Below are positions 16,874-26,237 of a stretch of DNA of 64,000 nt, in pieces. The stretch is from the NCBI RefSeq assembly GCF_001659985.1, contig NZ_LYCS01000002.1, positions 248,001-312,000 on the forward strand, written 5' to 3'. Position numbers and translations under genes: made by a program. Under the pieces are notes generated by a model, which ran no database searches, had not been told where the DNA came from, and saw only the letters and a list, made by a program, of their open reading frames with translations. The stretch is from Oceanobacillus sp. Castelsardo. GTDB lineage: Bacteria > Bacillota > Bacilli > Bacillales > Amphibacillaceae. Positions within the stretch are counted from its first letter, which is position 1. Every line of letters begins with the position of its first letter.

Positions 16874-18160
16874 CTAACTAGTTACAATTTTTATTTTTTT
16901 AACTTTATATTTATCCATTTCATCAACAATAAATTTATATCCTTCGTGTACGATGGAGCTACCCACAGTAGGTTCCATGTTTTTAGAAAACACCCATCCT
17001 CCGATTGTTTCCACTTCTTCATTCGGAAGATTAATGCCAAGTAGTTTGTTCAAATCAACCAATTTTAATTTACCTGAAACTACTTTTGTTTTTTCGTTTA
17101 CTTCTTCAATTTCCGGTAACTCATCCTTATCGAACTCATCACGAATATCCCCTACAATTTCTTCTAATATATCCTCTACTGTAACTATTCCCGATGTTCC
17201 TCCATATTCATCGTGTACAATGGCCATATGAATTCGTTCTCGTTGCATTTTTAAAAGTAGTTGTCTAATCGGGGTTACCTCAGATACATGAATAATGGGA
17301 CGTATTAATTTCTCTATTGATAGGGATTGATGCCCTTCTAAATGACCAGTAAACACTTCCTTAATATTAACAAGACCAATAATATTATCCTTATCTTCAT
17401 CCGCCACTGGATATCTTGTATATTGAGCTTCTAGAATAATATCAATATTTTCTGTTATATTGTCCGCCTTGTAAAAGCAAACTACCTCATTACGTGGTAC
17501 CATTATTTCCCTTACAATGGTTTCATCAAATTCGAAAATATTATTAACATAGGTCATTTCAGTTAAATTGATTTCCCCGTTTTTATAACTGTCCGTAACA
17601 ATCATTCGAACTTCTTCCTCTGAATGTGCTACGTCATGTTCCTTTACTGGTTGAAACCCTAAAAGTCGTACGAGCAACCTAGCTGATCCGTTTAACAACC
17701 AAATAAACGGGTACATTATTTTATGAAAGAAAATGAGTGGTCTTGCTAATAAAAGTGTTACAGCTTCCGCCTTCTGTATCGCGATAGTTTTTGGTGCTAA
17801 CTCTCCTATCACCACATGTAAATAGGTTACAAATAGAAATGCGATTAGAAATGATATGAAAGTTCCGACTGTATTATTAATGCTTAGCCCTTCAAATACT
17901 GGATGTAATAAGCGTGCCACAGTTGGTTCACCTAACCAACCTAAGCCAAGTGCAGTTACTGTAATTCCTAATTGACAAGCAGACAAGTAATCATCTAAAT
18001 TATCGATTAATTGCTTTGCATAAACTGCGCTCTTATTCCCCTCAGCTACCAACTGATTAATTCGAGTCGTACGTACTTTCACAATAGCGAATTCGGTTGC
18101 TACAAAGAATGCCGTTAGCAAAATCAATATAGCAACCAAAAGCAAGTTAACTATGTCCAA
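16874..18160 (-). CDS. CNNM/CorC-type membrane protein with CBS pair (hemolysin-like, YhdP/MpfA family)
   Basis: 428 residues. An N-terminal CNNM (DUF21) membrane domain with about four helices, including ATEFAIVKVRTTRINQLVAEG and LGWLGEPTVARLL, is followed by a CBS pair from about residue 205 (IMVPRNEV, then YGGTSGIVTVEDILEEIVGDI) and a C-terminal CorC_HlyC domain ending KYKVKKIKIVTS. Members export or modulate Mg2+, and some are implicated in metal resistance. It starts at TTG (18160), six bases after AAGGA, because an in-frame TAA lies directly upstream. Its leader carries a hairpin that hides this ribosome site. Confidence 0.88.
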   Translation of the reverse strand: MDIVNLLLVAILILLTAFFVATEFAIVKVRTTRINQLVAEGNKSAVYAKQLIDNLDDYLSACQLGITVTALGLGWLGEPTVARLLHPVFEGLSINNTVGTFISFLIAFLFVTYLHVVIGELAPKTIAIQKAEAVTLLLARPLIFFHKIMYPFIWLLNGSARLLVRLLGFQPVKEHDVAHSEEEVRMIVTDSYKNGEINLTEMTYVNNIFEFDETIVREIMVPRNEVVCFYKADNITENIDIILEAQYTRYPVADEDKDNIIGLVNIKEVFTGHLEGHQSLSIEKLIRPIIHVSEVTPIRQLLLKMQRERIHMAIVHDEYGGTSGIVTVEDILEEIVGDIRDEFDKDELPEIEEVNEKTKVVSGKLKLVDLNKLLGINLPNEEVETIGGWVFSKNMEPTVGSSIVHEGYKFIVDEMDKYKVKKIKIVTS

Positions 18161-18187
18161 TTAGTATCCTTGCATCATCAGATACAA
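18161..18187 (-). CDS. Possible 8-residue leader peptide coupled to the CNNM gene
   Basis: TTG at 18187 lies nine bases after a GGAGG site (18197-18201) and opens a short frame encoding MYLMMQGY. Its TAA is directly followed by the TTG start of the CNNM gene. Translating it would melt the hairpin hiding the downstream ribosome site. No protein evidence exists; it could be chance. Confidence 0.3.
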   Translation of the reverse strand: MYLMMQGY

Positions 18188-18191
18188 GGAT
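18166..18191 (-). promoter_or_regulatory. Hairpin sequestering the CNNM-gene ribosome-binding site
   Basis: ATCCTTG (18185-18191) pairs with CAAGGAT (18166-18172) around a 12-base loop on the minus strand. The second arm contains the AAGGA that serves the TTG start at 18160. Confidence 0.5.
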
Positions 18192-18337
18192 TTTCACCTC
18201 CGTGATATTCTATTTTAAAAGAACCTGTATATCCGATCGTGATCCAAAACATAAGGTAAAGCAACTATTATTGAATCACCTTTGAATCTATAAAACTGAT
18301 TTACCTTCCCATATGAATCACCCACCTTCTTAAACTT

Positions 18338-18366
18338 ATTATATTTTAATAAAGATTAATTGTCTA
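18338..18366 (-). promoter_or_regulatory. SigmaA-type promoter of the CNNM gene
   Basis: On the minus strand TAGACA (18361-18366), 17 bp, then TATAAT (18338-18343). Transcription should start near 18331, giving a leader of about 170 nt before the TTG start. Confidence 0.7.
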
Positions 18367-18433
18367 TACTCTAGCACTAAAAATTTTTACCAATTTTCAG
18401 AATACTTATAGATATCTTCCTTTAAGGTGTGAT

Positions 18434-18473
18434 AAAAAAGCATTGCCAAGAGTATTTCTCTCAGCAATGCTTT
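18434..18473 (-). terminator. Terminator of ilvD
   Basis: AAAGCATTGC (18437-18446) pairs with GCAATGCTTT (18464-18473); T residues follow on the minus strand. It lies 11 bp after the ilvD stop codon. Confidence 0.85.
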
Positions 18474-18483
18474 AAAATTTAAA

Positions 18484-20163
18484 TTATATTTTCATAACTC
18501 CACCAGTATTTGCTGAAGTTACAAGGGCTGAATAACGGCCAAGCCAACCTTTTTTCACTTTCGGCTCGAACCCTTTCCAGTTTGCTTTTCGTTCTGCAAA
18601 TTCTTCATCGGAAATCTCCAATGTAATCGTACGTTTATTCAAATCAAGCTCAATCATATCTCCATCTTCAACAAAGGCAATTGGACCACCTTCAGCTGCT
18701 TCTGGAGAGATATGACCAATCGAAATACCTCTAGATGCACCCGAGAAACGTCCGTCTGTAATTAGACCAACCTTTGCACCTAGGCCACGACCGACAATTT
18801 GTGATGTAGGAGCAAGCATTTCTGGCATTCCCGGTCCACCTTTAGGTCCTTCGTAACGGATAACAACAACGTGTCCTTCTTTTACTTCCCCAGACTCGAT
18901 TTTTTCCATTGCTTCTTCCTGAGAATCAAAGCAAATAGCTGGACCTCTATGGTATCCGCCAACCTTAGGATCTACCGCACCAACTTTGATAATGGATCCA
19001 TTTGGAGCTAGGTTTCCGAATAATACTGCAAGTCCACCACGCTCTGAATGCGGGTTATCCAATGGATGAATAACATCTGTATCCATAATCTCTGCACCTT
19101 GCACTGTTTCTCGGATTGTCTTAGCCGATACACTTAGACAGTCCCCATTAAATGCTCCTGGCTTTTTAAGGAGTTCATTAACAATCGCACTAATTCCACC
19201 TGCTCGATGAAGATCTTCAATATGATGGTCAGATGCCGGAGCAAGTTTTGCTAGATGTGGAACACGGTTAGCAACTTCATTAATTCTTTCAAGTGGATAA
19301 TCAATATCCGCTTCGTGAGCTAGAGCCAGTGTATGTAATACTGTATTTGTTGAACCACCCATCGCCATATCTAATGCAAATGCATTATCAATAGCTTCTT
19401 TAGTAACGATGTCACGTGGCTTAATATCTTTTTTAATTAATTCCATTAATTGTTTCGCAGATTTTTTAACAAATTCTTTTCGATCCTCAGATACCGCTAA
19501 GATGGTACCATTTCCAGGAAGTGCTAGTCCAATCCCCTCTGCTAAACAGTTCATAGAGTTTGCTGTAAACATTCCTGAACAAGATCCGCAAGTAGGACAA
19601 GCATTTTGTTCTATTTCTAATAATCTAGCTGCATCAATTTTACCAGATTGATAGGCTCCAACCCCTTCAAAAACAGAGGTTAGGGAAAGTGGATTTCCCG
19701 CACTATCCGTACCAGCTTTCATCGGGCCCCCACTAACAAAGATAGAAGGGATATTAACACGTAAGGAAGCCATTAACATTCCTGGTGTGATCTTATCACA
19801 GTTCGGAATACATACCATTCCATCAAACCAGTGTGCATTTGCTACAGTTTCGACTGAATCGGCAATGATTTCACGACTTGGAAGGGAGTACCTCATCCCA
19901 ATATGTCCCATTGCAATTCCGTCATCGACGCCGATGGTATTCATTTCAAATGGTACCCCACCAGCTTCACGAATTGCTTCTTTAACGATTTTACCAAACT
20001 CTTGTAAGTGTACATGGCCTGGAACAATATCTATATAGGAATTAACAACTAAAATGAATGGTTTACCAAAGTCTTCCGCTTTTACCCCTGCAGCATGAAG
20101 CAGGCTTCGATGCGGTGCACGATCGACACCCTTTTTGATCATATCACTGCGTAATTCTGCCAC
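18484..20163 (-). CDS. ilvD: Dihydroxy-acid dehydratase
   Basis: 559 residues, the normal length. It converts 2,3-dihydroxy-isovalerate and its methylvalerate homologue to the 2-oxo acids in valine, leucine and isoleucine synthesis. Iron-sulfur ligands are the Cys of [11 protein letters not shown] and of [19 protein letters not shown]; the Lys/Asp active-site region and the C-terminal [20 protein letters not shown] are present. It is a single gene about 28 kb from ilvBNC-leu, as in several Bacillaceae. No T-box is seen in its 274-bp upstream region. The start is ATG, after an AGAGGGA site. Confidence 0.96.
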   Translation of the reverse strand: MAELRSDMIKKGVDRAPHRSLLHAAGVKAEDFGKPFILVVNSYIDIVPGHVHLQEFGKIVKEAIREAGGVPFEMNTIGVDDGIAMGHIGMRYSLPSREIIADSVETVANAHWFDGMVCIPNCDKITPGMLMASLRVNIPSIFVSGGPMKAGTDSAGNPLSLTSVFEGVGAYQSGKIDAARLLEIEQNACPTCGSCSGMFTANSMNCLAEGIGLALPGNGTILAVSEDRKEFVKKSAKQLMELIKKDIKPRDIVTKEAIDNAFALDMAMGGSTNTVLHTLALAHEADIDYPLERINEVANRVPHLAKLAPASDHHIEDLHRAGGISAIVNELLKKPGAFNGDCLSVSAKTIRETVQGAEIMDTDVIHPLDNPHSERGGLAVLFGNLAPNGSIIKVGAVDPKVGGYHRGPAICFDSQEEAMEKIESGEVKEGHVVVIRYEGPKGGPGMPEMLAPTSQIVGRGLGAKVGLITDGRFSGASRGISIGHISPEAAEGGPIAFVEDGDMIELDLNKRTITLEISDEEFAERKANWKGFEPKVKKGWLGRYSALVTSANTGGVMKI

Positions 20164-20364
20164 TATAATCCCTCTTTCTAAAACTTCTATTAATTTAAGT
20201 TTTTAAACTTTTTCCTATTTTAACACTTTTGGAGAAATAAGTGTAGGGAAAATTTCAATCTTTTCAGTAGAATTCAAAATTTTGTCGAAAAACATCAAAT
20301 TAAGCTCATTTTTTAAAAAGGGAATTTTATAGTGTCCTTGACACGGGTGCTAGTTTAAAGTTTT

Positions 20365-20403
20365 AAGCCAATGTCCCACCTATTTCAGTTAGGACATTGG
20401 CTT
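20365..20403 (-). terminator. Terminator-like hairpin after the CDF gene
   Basis: A perfect 12-bp stem (AAGCCAATGTCC, 20365-20376, with 20392-20403) lies 34 bp past the stop codon of the CDF transporter. The following minus-strand sequence AAAACTTT is only weakly T-rich. Confidence 0.55.
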
Positions 20404-20437
20404 ACATTCTTCTATATCACATAAAATTACAACGGTT

Positions 20438-21427
20438 TTATTTCCTTGGTTTCCAATCTATATCTCCATCATCTTCAATAATACCGATTCCTACATCAGC
20501 AATATCCGGGTCTTTTAATATGTCTTCCGCTACTCTGATTTTAATATCATCTGCTTCGGCTAAAGAAAATCCTTCTCGTAACTCTATTCTTGCCTCTACA
20601 TGATAATATCTCCCCTCTTGAAGGATTCGCATTTTATTAATATCTGTAACGTCTTTATCATTTAAAATGATTCCTGTAATTCTTTCTTCTATATCTTTAG
20701 GAGCCGCTACCCCAATTAGTCCAACCATGTTATCATAACCCACTCTAAAGGCGACGCCAATCATTAATAACCCGATTAATATTGTAATAATTCCATCTAT
20801 CATAACAAAGTTTGTTAAGGATATAACCACAACTGCAATAAGTGCTAACGCTGCACCAGAAACAGCAACTAGATCCTCATAAAAAACCAATCTTGTTGGG
20901 GGAGCGGCTCTACCAACATTTCTAAAAGCCCCTGTTACAACGCCAAATCCTTTAGCTTCAGAGCGTGATTCTACATTAATCTCTTTCATGGCCTTTACCA
21001 AAATAAACCCATCAATGATAAGATTTAGGAATAATACACCAACATTAATCCAAAAACCACCTCCCATTTCAGCAGGATGTTGTATTAAATGCCAACCTTC
21101 ACGAATAGTTTCGTAGGCCATGATTGTAACTACAATGACGGCAACCATACAAAAAATATTGATTACTCTACCAAAGCCAGTTGGGAATCTTGGTGTAGGT
21201 TTTTTTTCAGATAAAATGCTTCCAATATAAACGAAGCCTTGGTTTACAGCATCTGCAGTTGAGTGCATAGCAGATGCAAATAATGCACCACTACCACTAA
21301 TCGTTCCAGCAAAAAATTTAGCTATGGCTATGATGGTGTTACCAATTGCTGCAATTAACGATGATTTATTTCCTTTCTTAATTAAGCTTATAAAAGATTC
21401 TGACTCATTTCCAACCAATACATTCAC
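20438..21427 (-). CDS. Cation diffusion facilitator (CDF) family metal transporter
   Basis: 329 residues. Six membrane helices begin with NKSSLIAAIGNTIIAIAKF. The metal-site pattern around SAMHSTADAVNQG (HxxxD) and a second site in FLNLIIDGFILV are of the CDF type, with a cytoplasmic C-terminal domain from about residue 215 (IEERITGIILNDKDVTDI). It exchanges protons for divalent metals such as Zn2+, Mn2+ or Fe2+. The segment AAPPTRLVFYEDLVAVSGAALALI is typical of a subgroup of longer CDF proteins. It stands alone; the metal cannot be inferred. Confidence 0.88.
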   Translation of the reverse strand: MNVLVGNESESFISLIKKGNKSSLIAAIGNTIIAIAKFFAGTISGSGALFASAMHSTADAVNQGFVYIGSILSEKKPTPRFPTGFGRVINIFCMVAVIVVTIMAYETIREGWHLIQHPAEMGGGFWINVGVLFLNLIIDGFILVKAMKEINVESRSEAKGFGVVTGAFRNVGRAAPPTRLVFYEDLVAVSGAALALIAVVVISLTNFVMIDGIITILIGLLMIGVAFRVGYDNMVGLIGVAAPKDIEERITGIILNDKDVTDINKMRILQEGRYYHVEARIELREGFSLAEADDIKIRVAEDILKDPDIADVGIGIIEDDGDIDWKPRK

Positions 21428-21570
21428 CCCTCTTGTACCTAAATTACTATTAATATTTGATGAGAAGGGGAATTTTAAACGGTTTATGGAAATGATTTTA
21501 CTTTTGTGTTCCTAAGGCTTGATTTATAACTTGTCAATTCCACCAAATACTAAGAATCCGTAGCCAAATA

Positions 21571-21620
21571 AAAAAAGAAGGATAAAGATGTTTTTATACA
21601 TCTTAAAATCCTTCTTTTTT
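21571..21620 (-). terminator. Terminator of the CPA2 antiporter gene
   Basis: A 13-bp outer stem (21571-21583 with 21608-21620) with an inner 7-bp helix AAGATGT/ACATCTT. T/A runs on both flanks; it lies 26 bp after the stop codon. Confidence 0.88.
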
Positions 21621-21646
21621 AACAGTATTCAAATTATCAAATTTTA

Positions 21647-23722
21647 TCAGACCTCGTAATCACCTTTAAAAAGTAACTCTTTCGGGATTTTCATGCCACG
21701 TGAGCCACGAATGTCTGTTTCCTTCATTTCCGTCGGGTAAAACACGATGAAGTTCTCAAGATTCATTGTAGCTAGTTTTTTCGGTATAGTTTCTAATACT
21801 GGATGCCATGCCACCGTCCCTCTTCTAGCACTTAATAAAATCACAAGATCGGTTGATTTTATACCCTTCAAATCCTGTTCATAGAGAGAATCCCAGCTAT
21901 CCAGTGATTGGAACTCCATTTTAATATTAGGATGTACTTGTTGAGAAACCTTCTGATACGTTTCTAAGTTATCGCGAATGACAAATCCTTTAATAGTTGT
22001 ACTAAGCTGAGAAGCCATGCCCTTAATGATGGATATGGAATCTTCAAAACCCGGTTTGTATACAACATTACTTGGAAGAATAACAATCATTCGTTCCATC
22101 GTATTCAATGGTTGCCTAATATGGGCTATAAGCGTGCTTTGGTACGTATGTTCAAGGAAATTATCAATAACTTTCCCAAAAACCTTATGGCTACCTTCAC
22201 TTTTACCATCCCAGCCTGCAATGATCGTTGTGATTCGTTCTTCCGTGGCTGCGCGTTCTATTCCCCATCCAATATTATGATCTACTCGTGTCAACAGCTT
22301 AACAGATACTTCTGCGCCCGATGCATACATGATCGAACGACCGAGCATTCTTTCCGCTTGTGCGACTTCATTGCTTGCTTGTTTTAAATCCTTTTGTACG
22401 ATGGTTAACGGGTATAATGGTTCATCTGTATTTTTCGCCTGTTTTAATGCAAATCCTAAATCCATTAGGGATTCCATTGTATTTGGATTCGCCAGTGGGA
22501 TTAATATACGTTCAGGAGGGATATCGTCTAGTACCGCTCTATCTTGTGCGACGGCTAGTTTTCTTCCATATTTTTCACTGAAGTAGGGACCTAAAATACA
22601 TGTAACTAAAATGATCACAATAACTGCATTTATTAATTGTTGGTCAATTAATCCGAATTGATACCCAACAAGTGTTATTGCTAATGTTGCTGCAGCATGT
22701 GTAGTGGAAAGCCCAAACATTACCTTACTTTCTATTTTAGAATAACCATATATTTTACTCGTTACCCAACTGGCAAGCAGTTTGCTGCCAATTGCTACAA
22801 TGGAGATTAATATGATGGTTAATAATGCATCAGGGTTTGATATAAGAACACTAAGGTCCATTAACATACCTACAGATAACAAGAAAAACGGAATAAACAA
22901 TGCATTTGCTGTAAATCTGATTCTATTCATTAATGGACCATGATCAACAATGTATCGGTTCAAGGCCAAACCTGCTAGGAATGCCCCGATAATTGGCTCT
23001 AATCCCACAAACAATGATATTGCCCCCGCAACGAATAAAATCGCCATGACAAAGTTAAATTCTATAGTGCCTTCATTATTAGAGCGTTTAAAAAACCACT
23101 TTGTAAGTTTTGGGGCAAAAATTAGAACGACTACTGCAAAAAGTATTATTGCGATAATCAAGTATACTAAAAATCCATAAGTTAAATTGCCTTCAGATGC
23201 CCCTGCTATTATTGCAAGAACTAGCAATGCCAAACTATCTGTTAATAATGTACCACCAACCGCTGTTGTTACAGCTTTGTTTTTCGCAACGCCAAGTCGA
23301 CTAATGGCAGGGTACCCCAAAAGTGTATGTGAAGAGAAAATGGTACCAAATAATATGGCTGACAGGATACTAAGTTCAAGCCACAATCCCAGCATTATAC
23401 CAAGAACAAATGGGATTGAAAACGAGAGTAAACCAAATAAAATACTACGATTTCGGTATTTTTTGAAACCGTCGAGGTCCAACTCAAGCCCTGCTATAAA
23501 CATGATAAACAGTAACCCAACTGTTCCAAGCAATTCAATAGTCGAATCTCGAGCTAATATTTCTAGCCCGTTTGGTCCGACAATAATTCCTGCTATAATA
23601 GGACCGATAATCGCAGGTACTCTCAATTTCCCCATTAGTATAGGGAATAACAAAAAAATTAACACAGCAAAACCAAATATGAGAACTGGTTCCTGTAGTG
23701 GGATATTCATATTCATATTCAT
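21647..23722 (-). CDS. CPA2 (KefB-type) Na+/H+ or K+/H+ antiporter with C-terminal Usp-like domain
   Basis: 691 residues. About 12-13 membrane helices cover residues 10-385, with PAIIGPIIAGIIVGPNGL near the start and the ion-site helix around TDSLALLVLAII. Residues from about 405 to the end are soluble: RILIPLANPNTMESLMDLGFAL and a second repeat resemble tandem universal-stress-protein (Usp) folds, which often sense nucleotides. No TrkA-N domain is seen. The start is ambiguous because the hexamer ATGAAT occurs three times in tandem; with AGGA just upstream, the second ATG (23716) has the best spacing. An alkali-cation role is inferred. Confidence 0.85.
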   Translation of the reverse strand: MNMNMNIPLQEPVLIFGFAVLIFLLFPILMGKLRVPAIIGPIIAGIIVGPNGLEILARDSTIELLGTVGLLFIMFIAGLELDLDGFKKYRNRSILFGLLSFSIPFVLGIMLGLWLELSILSAILFGTIFSSHTLLGYPAISRLGVAKNKAVTTAVGGTLLTDSLALLVLAIIAGASEGNLTYGFLVYLIIAIILFAVVVLIFAPKLTKWFFKRSNNEGTIEFNFVMAILFVAGAISLFVGLEPIIGAFLAGLALNRYIVDHGPLMNRIRFTANALFIPFFLLSVGMLMDLSVLISNPDALLTIILISIVAIGSKLLASWVTSKIYGYSKIESKVMFGLSTTHAAATLAITLVGYQFGLIDQQLINAVIVIILVTCILGPYFSEKYGRKLAVAQDRAVLDDIPPERILIPLANPNTMESLMDLGFALKQAKNTDEPLYPLTIVQKDLKQASNEVAQAERMLGRSIMYASGAEVSVKLLTRVDHNIGWGIERAATEERITTIIAGWDGKSEGSHKVFGKVIDNFLEHTYQSTLIAHIRQPLNTMERMIVILPSNVVYKPGFEDSISIIKGMASQLSTTIKGFVIRDNLETYQKVSQQVHPNIKMEFQSLDSWDSLYEQDLKGIKSTDLVILLSARRGTVAWHPVLETIPKKLATMNLENFIVFYPTEMKETDIRGSRGMKIPKELLFKGDYEV

Positions 23723-24124
23723 TCCTCGCTTTCTTTAAGCGCAAACTTTATCATTTTTATTTTGGCTATTATTTTTTATGAATTAATAATGTACTATATT
23801 TCACCTAAATATTCTAGTCTAAAATTCTATTTTAATAATTTAAATGAAATATGAAAAAACGAGGATGGGAATAGGTCAATAAACAACCTAAAAAGCTGTT
23901 TCATAATGAAAAAAGGAGTGTTTTTTATATTTTATTGGTTCATAAAAATGAAGAGGGGGAATGTCAGGATTTATTAAGCGAACAAGAAAAACAGCCAATA
24001 CATTTGAGTATCGGCTACTTCACTTGCTTTGTATAAACTTGAAAGGGATTACGGCCACCTTAGTTCAATGTAAAAGATGGGATAGTGTCTGTCCCTTTGG
24101 CTCTTGATTTATCCTTCATTTAAA
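23723..24124. other. 402-bp gap with no supported gene
   Basis: A+T rich. No promoter, terminator or structured RNA is convincing. A short plus-strand frame ending at about 24036 has an AAAGGAG upstream but no standard start. Confidence 0.4.
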
Positions 24125-25618
24125 CTATCCTCTTTGTTTTGTTTTTCGTAACTGTTGTATAATCGGAATAACAAATGAAAGTAGTGAGATTATTAATAAT
24201 GCTAATGATATTGGATTAGTAATAAATATCATTAAGCTTCCATTAGAGATAGTTAAAGATTGTCTGAATGACTGTTCCAACATTCCACCTAGTATAAACG
24301 CTAAGATGAATGGGGGTGCAGGAAAAGCAAACAACCGCATTATAAAGCCGATAACACCAAACAGCAGTAGCATGTACAAATCAAATGTATTAAAGCTAAT
24401 TGCATAAACACCAATCATACTAAACATAATAACTAGTGAAATAAGTAGCGGTCTTGGTATTTTAAGTATTTTTGCAAAGTATGGTATTAGTGGCAAGTTT
24501 AAGATTAATAAGAATATATTCCCAATATACATACTTGCAATGATTCCCCAGAAAATTTCTGGTCGATCCGTCATCAACATTGGACCTGGCTGTACTCCAA
24601 GCACTAAAAACGCTCCAAGCATAACAGCTGTTGTTCCTGAACCTGGTATTCCTAAACTTAACAATGGAACGAATGCACCACTTGTTGCAGCATTATTAGC
24701 TGTTTCAGGAGCTGCCAACCCTTTAACCGATCCCTTCCCAAATTCTTCCGGCTTTTTAGAGATTTTTTTCTCTGTTATATAAGCAATAAAAGATGCAATT
24801 GTTGCTCCAGCTCCTGGTAGTACCCCTAGAATGAAGCCTAAAATAGAATGTCTAGACATTGGACCTGACATTTCTTTGAAATCTTTTTTTCCGAGTTTTA
24901 AGCTACCAATATTATGAGCATTTTTAATCGATTCATCTTTTCTATTTAATACCAACGAACATACTTCCGCTAATGCAAATAAACCTAAGGCAATAACTAG
25001 AAAATCCAAACCTTCAAGTAAGTTTATATTTCCAAATGTAAAACGTTGTGTACCTGTCTGCGGATCAATACCAATTGTCACAACCATAAATCCTGCAACT
25101 GCAGAAATTAATGCTTTTATTGTAGACCCTTCTGATAGACTCGCAATCGCAGTCAAGCCTAACACCATTAGCGCAAAGTAAGCTGGTGGCCCAAAGGAGA
25201 TGGCCACACTAGAAAGCGCGGGTGCTAATAGCATTAACAAGATAACACTGACCGTTCCACCTACAAATGAGGAAATAGCTGCTATCGCAAGTGCTTTTCC
25301 AGCTTTTCCTTGTTGTGCCATCGGATATCCGTCGAATGCTGTAGCAACAGTACCAGATACCCCTGGTGCATTTAATAAAATAGATGATGTTGAACCACCA
25401 AATATGGCACCATAATAAACCCCCGCCATCATGATTAATGCAATTGAAGCATCCATCCCGAAAGTCATCGGGATCATAACAGCTATTGCACTTATTGGTC
25501 CTAATCCAGGCAACATCCCAATAATGGTCCCAGCAAAAACACCTAACAATACGAAAAAAATGGCTTCTATACTAAATGCGGTTTGAAATCCTGTAATTAT
25601 CCCTTCTAATGATCCCAT
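24125..25618 (-). CDS. tctA: Tripartite tricarboxylate transporter, large membrane subunit TctA
   Basis: 497 residues with about 12 membrane helices and the TctA signature GTIIGMLPGLGPISAIAVMIP near residues 30-50, plus the repeated LGIPGSGTTAVMLGAFL. It forms the sodium- or proton-driven permease of the TTT family and works with TctB and the extracytoplasmic binding protein TctC. It lies 15 bp downstream of tctB in the order tctC-tctB-tctA. ATG with a GGGAGGGA ribosome site. Substrate is probably citrate or another tricarboxylate, given the CitA-type kinase upstream, but TctA families vary. Confidence 0.94.
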   Translation of the reverse strand: MGSLEGIITGFQTAFSIEAIFFVLLGVFAGTIIGMLPGLGPISAIAVMIPMTFGMDASIALIMMAGVYYGAIFGGSTSSILLNAPGVSGTVATAFDGYPMAQQGKAGKALAIAAISSFVGGTVSVILLMLLAPALSSVAISFGPPAYFALMVLGLTAIASLSEGSTIKALISAVAGFMVVTIGIDPQTGTQRFTFGNINLLEGLDFLVIALGLFALAEVCSLVLNRKDESIKNAHNIGSLKLGKKDFKEMSGPMSRHSILGFILGVLPGAGATIASFIAYITEKKISKKPEEFGKGSVKGLAAPETANNAATSGAFVPLLSLGIPGSGTTAVMLGAFLVLGVQPGPMLMTDRPEIFWGIIASMYIGNIFLLILNLPLIPYFAKILKIPRPLLISLVIMFSMIGVYAISFNTFDLYMLLLFGVIGFIMRLFAFPAPPFILAFILGGMLEQSFRQSLTISNGSLMIFITNPISLALLIISLLSFVIPIIQQLRKTKQRG

Positions 25619-25633
25619 CTATCTATCCCTCCC

Positions 25634-26092
25634 TTAAAAAGGCAATATTCCACTAGGTAAACTTAATTTTAGTAATTCCGTAAACATCAAATACATTATT
25701 ATAGGAAATAAGATAGAAACAATTGCATTCGTTATATATTTCTTATAGCCAAGAAACCATGAGCAAAAGAAAATGAATAGTCCCGTTACTAATACAAAAC
25801 CAATTATTTCTAACAGAGCAATATATACTAAGATAAATCCTGCTACTACTAATAGCACCCCTATTTCTTTCTTTGGTATCTTTCTCCTTTCTTTTTGTTC
25901 TTCCGAGTCCGAATCCTTTAAAAAGAATAAAGAAGCTGAAAGTAAAACCAATAACCATCCTAATGTTTTCGGAATCACATCAGCATCAACTTCCGTATAA
26001 GGGTAAGATGGAATTTGATAAGCAATAATTAAATAAAGTGCAGCAATTAACAGTAGAACAATACTAACTCGCTGATTCACCGTTTTAAACAT
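25634..26092 (-). CDS. tctB: Tripartite tricarboxylate transporter, small membrane subunit TctB
   Basis: 152 residues from the ATG at 26092, preceded by AGGGG nine bases upstream; a frame extending to 26134 lacks such a site. Four hydrophobic helices are visible (VSIVLLLIAALYLIIAYQIP, TLGWLLVLLSASLFFL, a middle pair near IGVLLVVAGFILVYI, and IVSILFPIIMYLMF), the standard TctB topology. The sequence is poorly conserved in general, so position between tctC and tctA is the main support. Confidence 0.88.
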   Translation of the reverse strand: MFKTVNQRVSIVLLLIAALYLIIAYQIPSYPYTEVDADVIPKTLGWLLVLLSASLFFLKDSDSEEQKERRKIPKKEIGVLLVVAGFILVYIALLEIIGFVLVTGLFIFFCSWFLGYKKYITNAIVSILFPIIMYLMFTELLKLSLPSGILPF

Positions 26093-26198
26093 AAGCACAT
26101 CCCCTGAATTTAAAGTTTTTTGGCTAATAGGCATGTATAAAACTTTTTCCTAAATAAGTTCGGCTGAGGCTTCGTTTTATAACTATATTTATAAAAGG

Positions 26199-26230
26199 TT
26201 GGAGTCAATAACCAAAGTCATTGACTCCAA
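26199..26230 (-). other. Intercistronic hairpin between tctC and tctB
   Basis: A perfect 11-bp stem (TTGGAGTCAAT, 26199-26209, with 26220-26230) eight bases after the tctC stop codon. On the minus strand it is followed by CCTTTTATA, so it may act as a partial terminator or as an mRNA stabiliser favouring the binding protein. Confidence 0.65.
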
Positions 26231-26237
26231 CTAATAC

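Noticed and set aside
18215-18325. 36-codon GTG frame in the CNNM leader
   Set aside because: The predicted transcript would start only a few bases before this GTG and no ribosome site is correctly spaced; it is more likely untranslated leader.
20164-20437. CodY or T-box control region before ilvD
   Set aside because: Only A+T-rich partial matches are visible; no T-box sequence or convincing 15-bp CodY box could be found.
23983-24027. Possible decayed copy of the yyaL motif region (compare 30354-30398)
   Set aside because: The peptide PIHLSIGYFTC resembles [11 protein letters not shown], but I count only 30 of 45 identical bases and no flanking similarity, so chance cannot be excluded.
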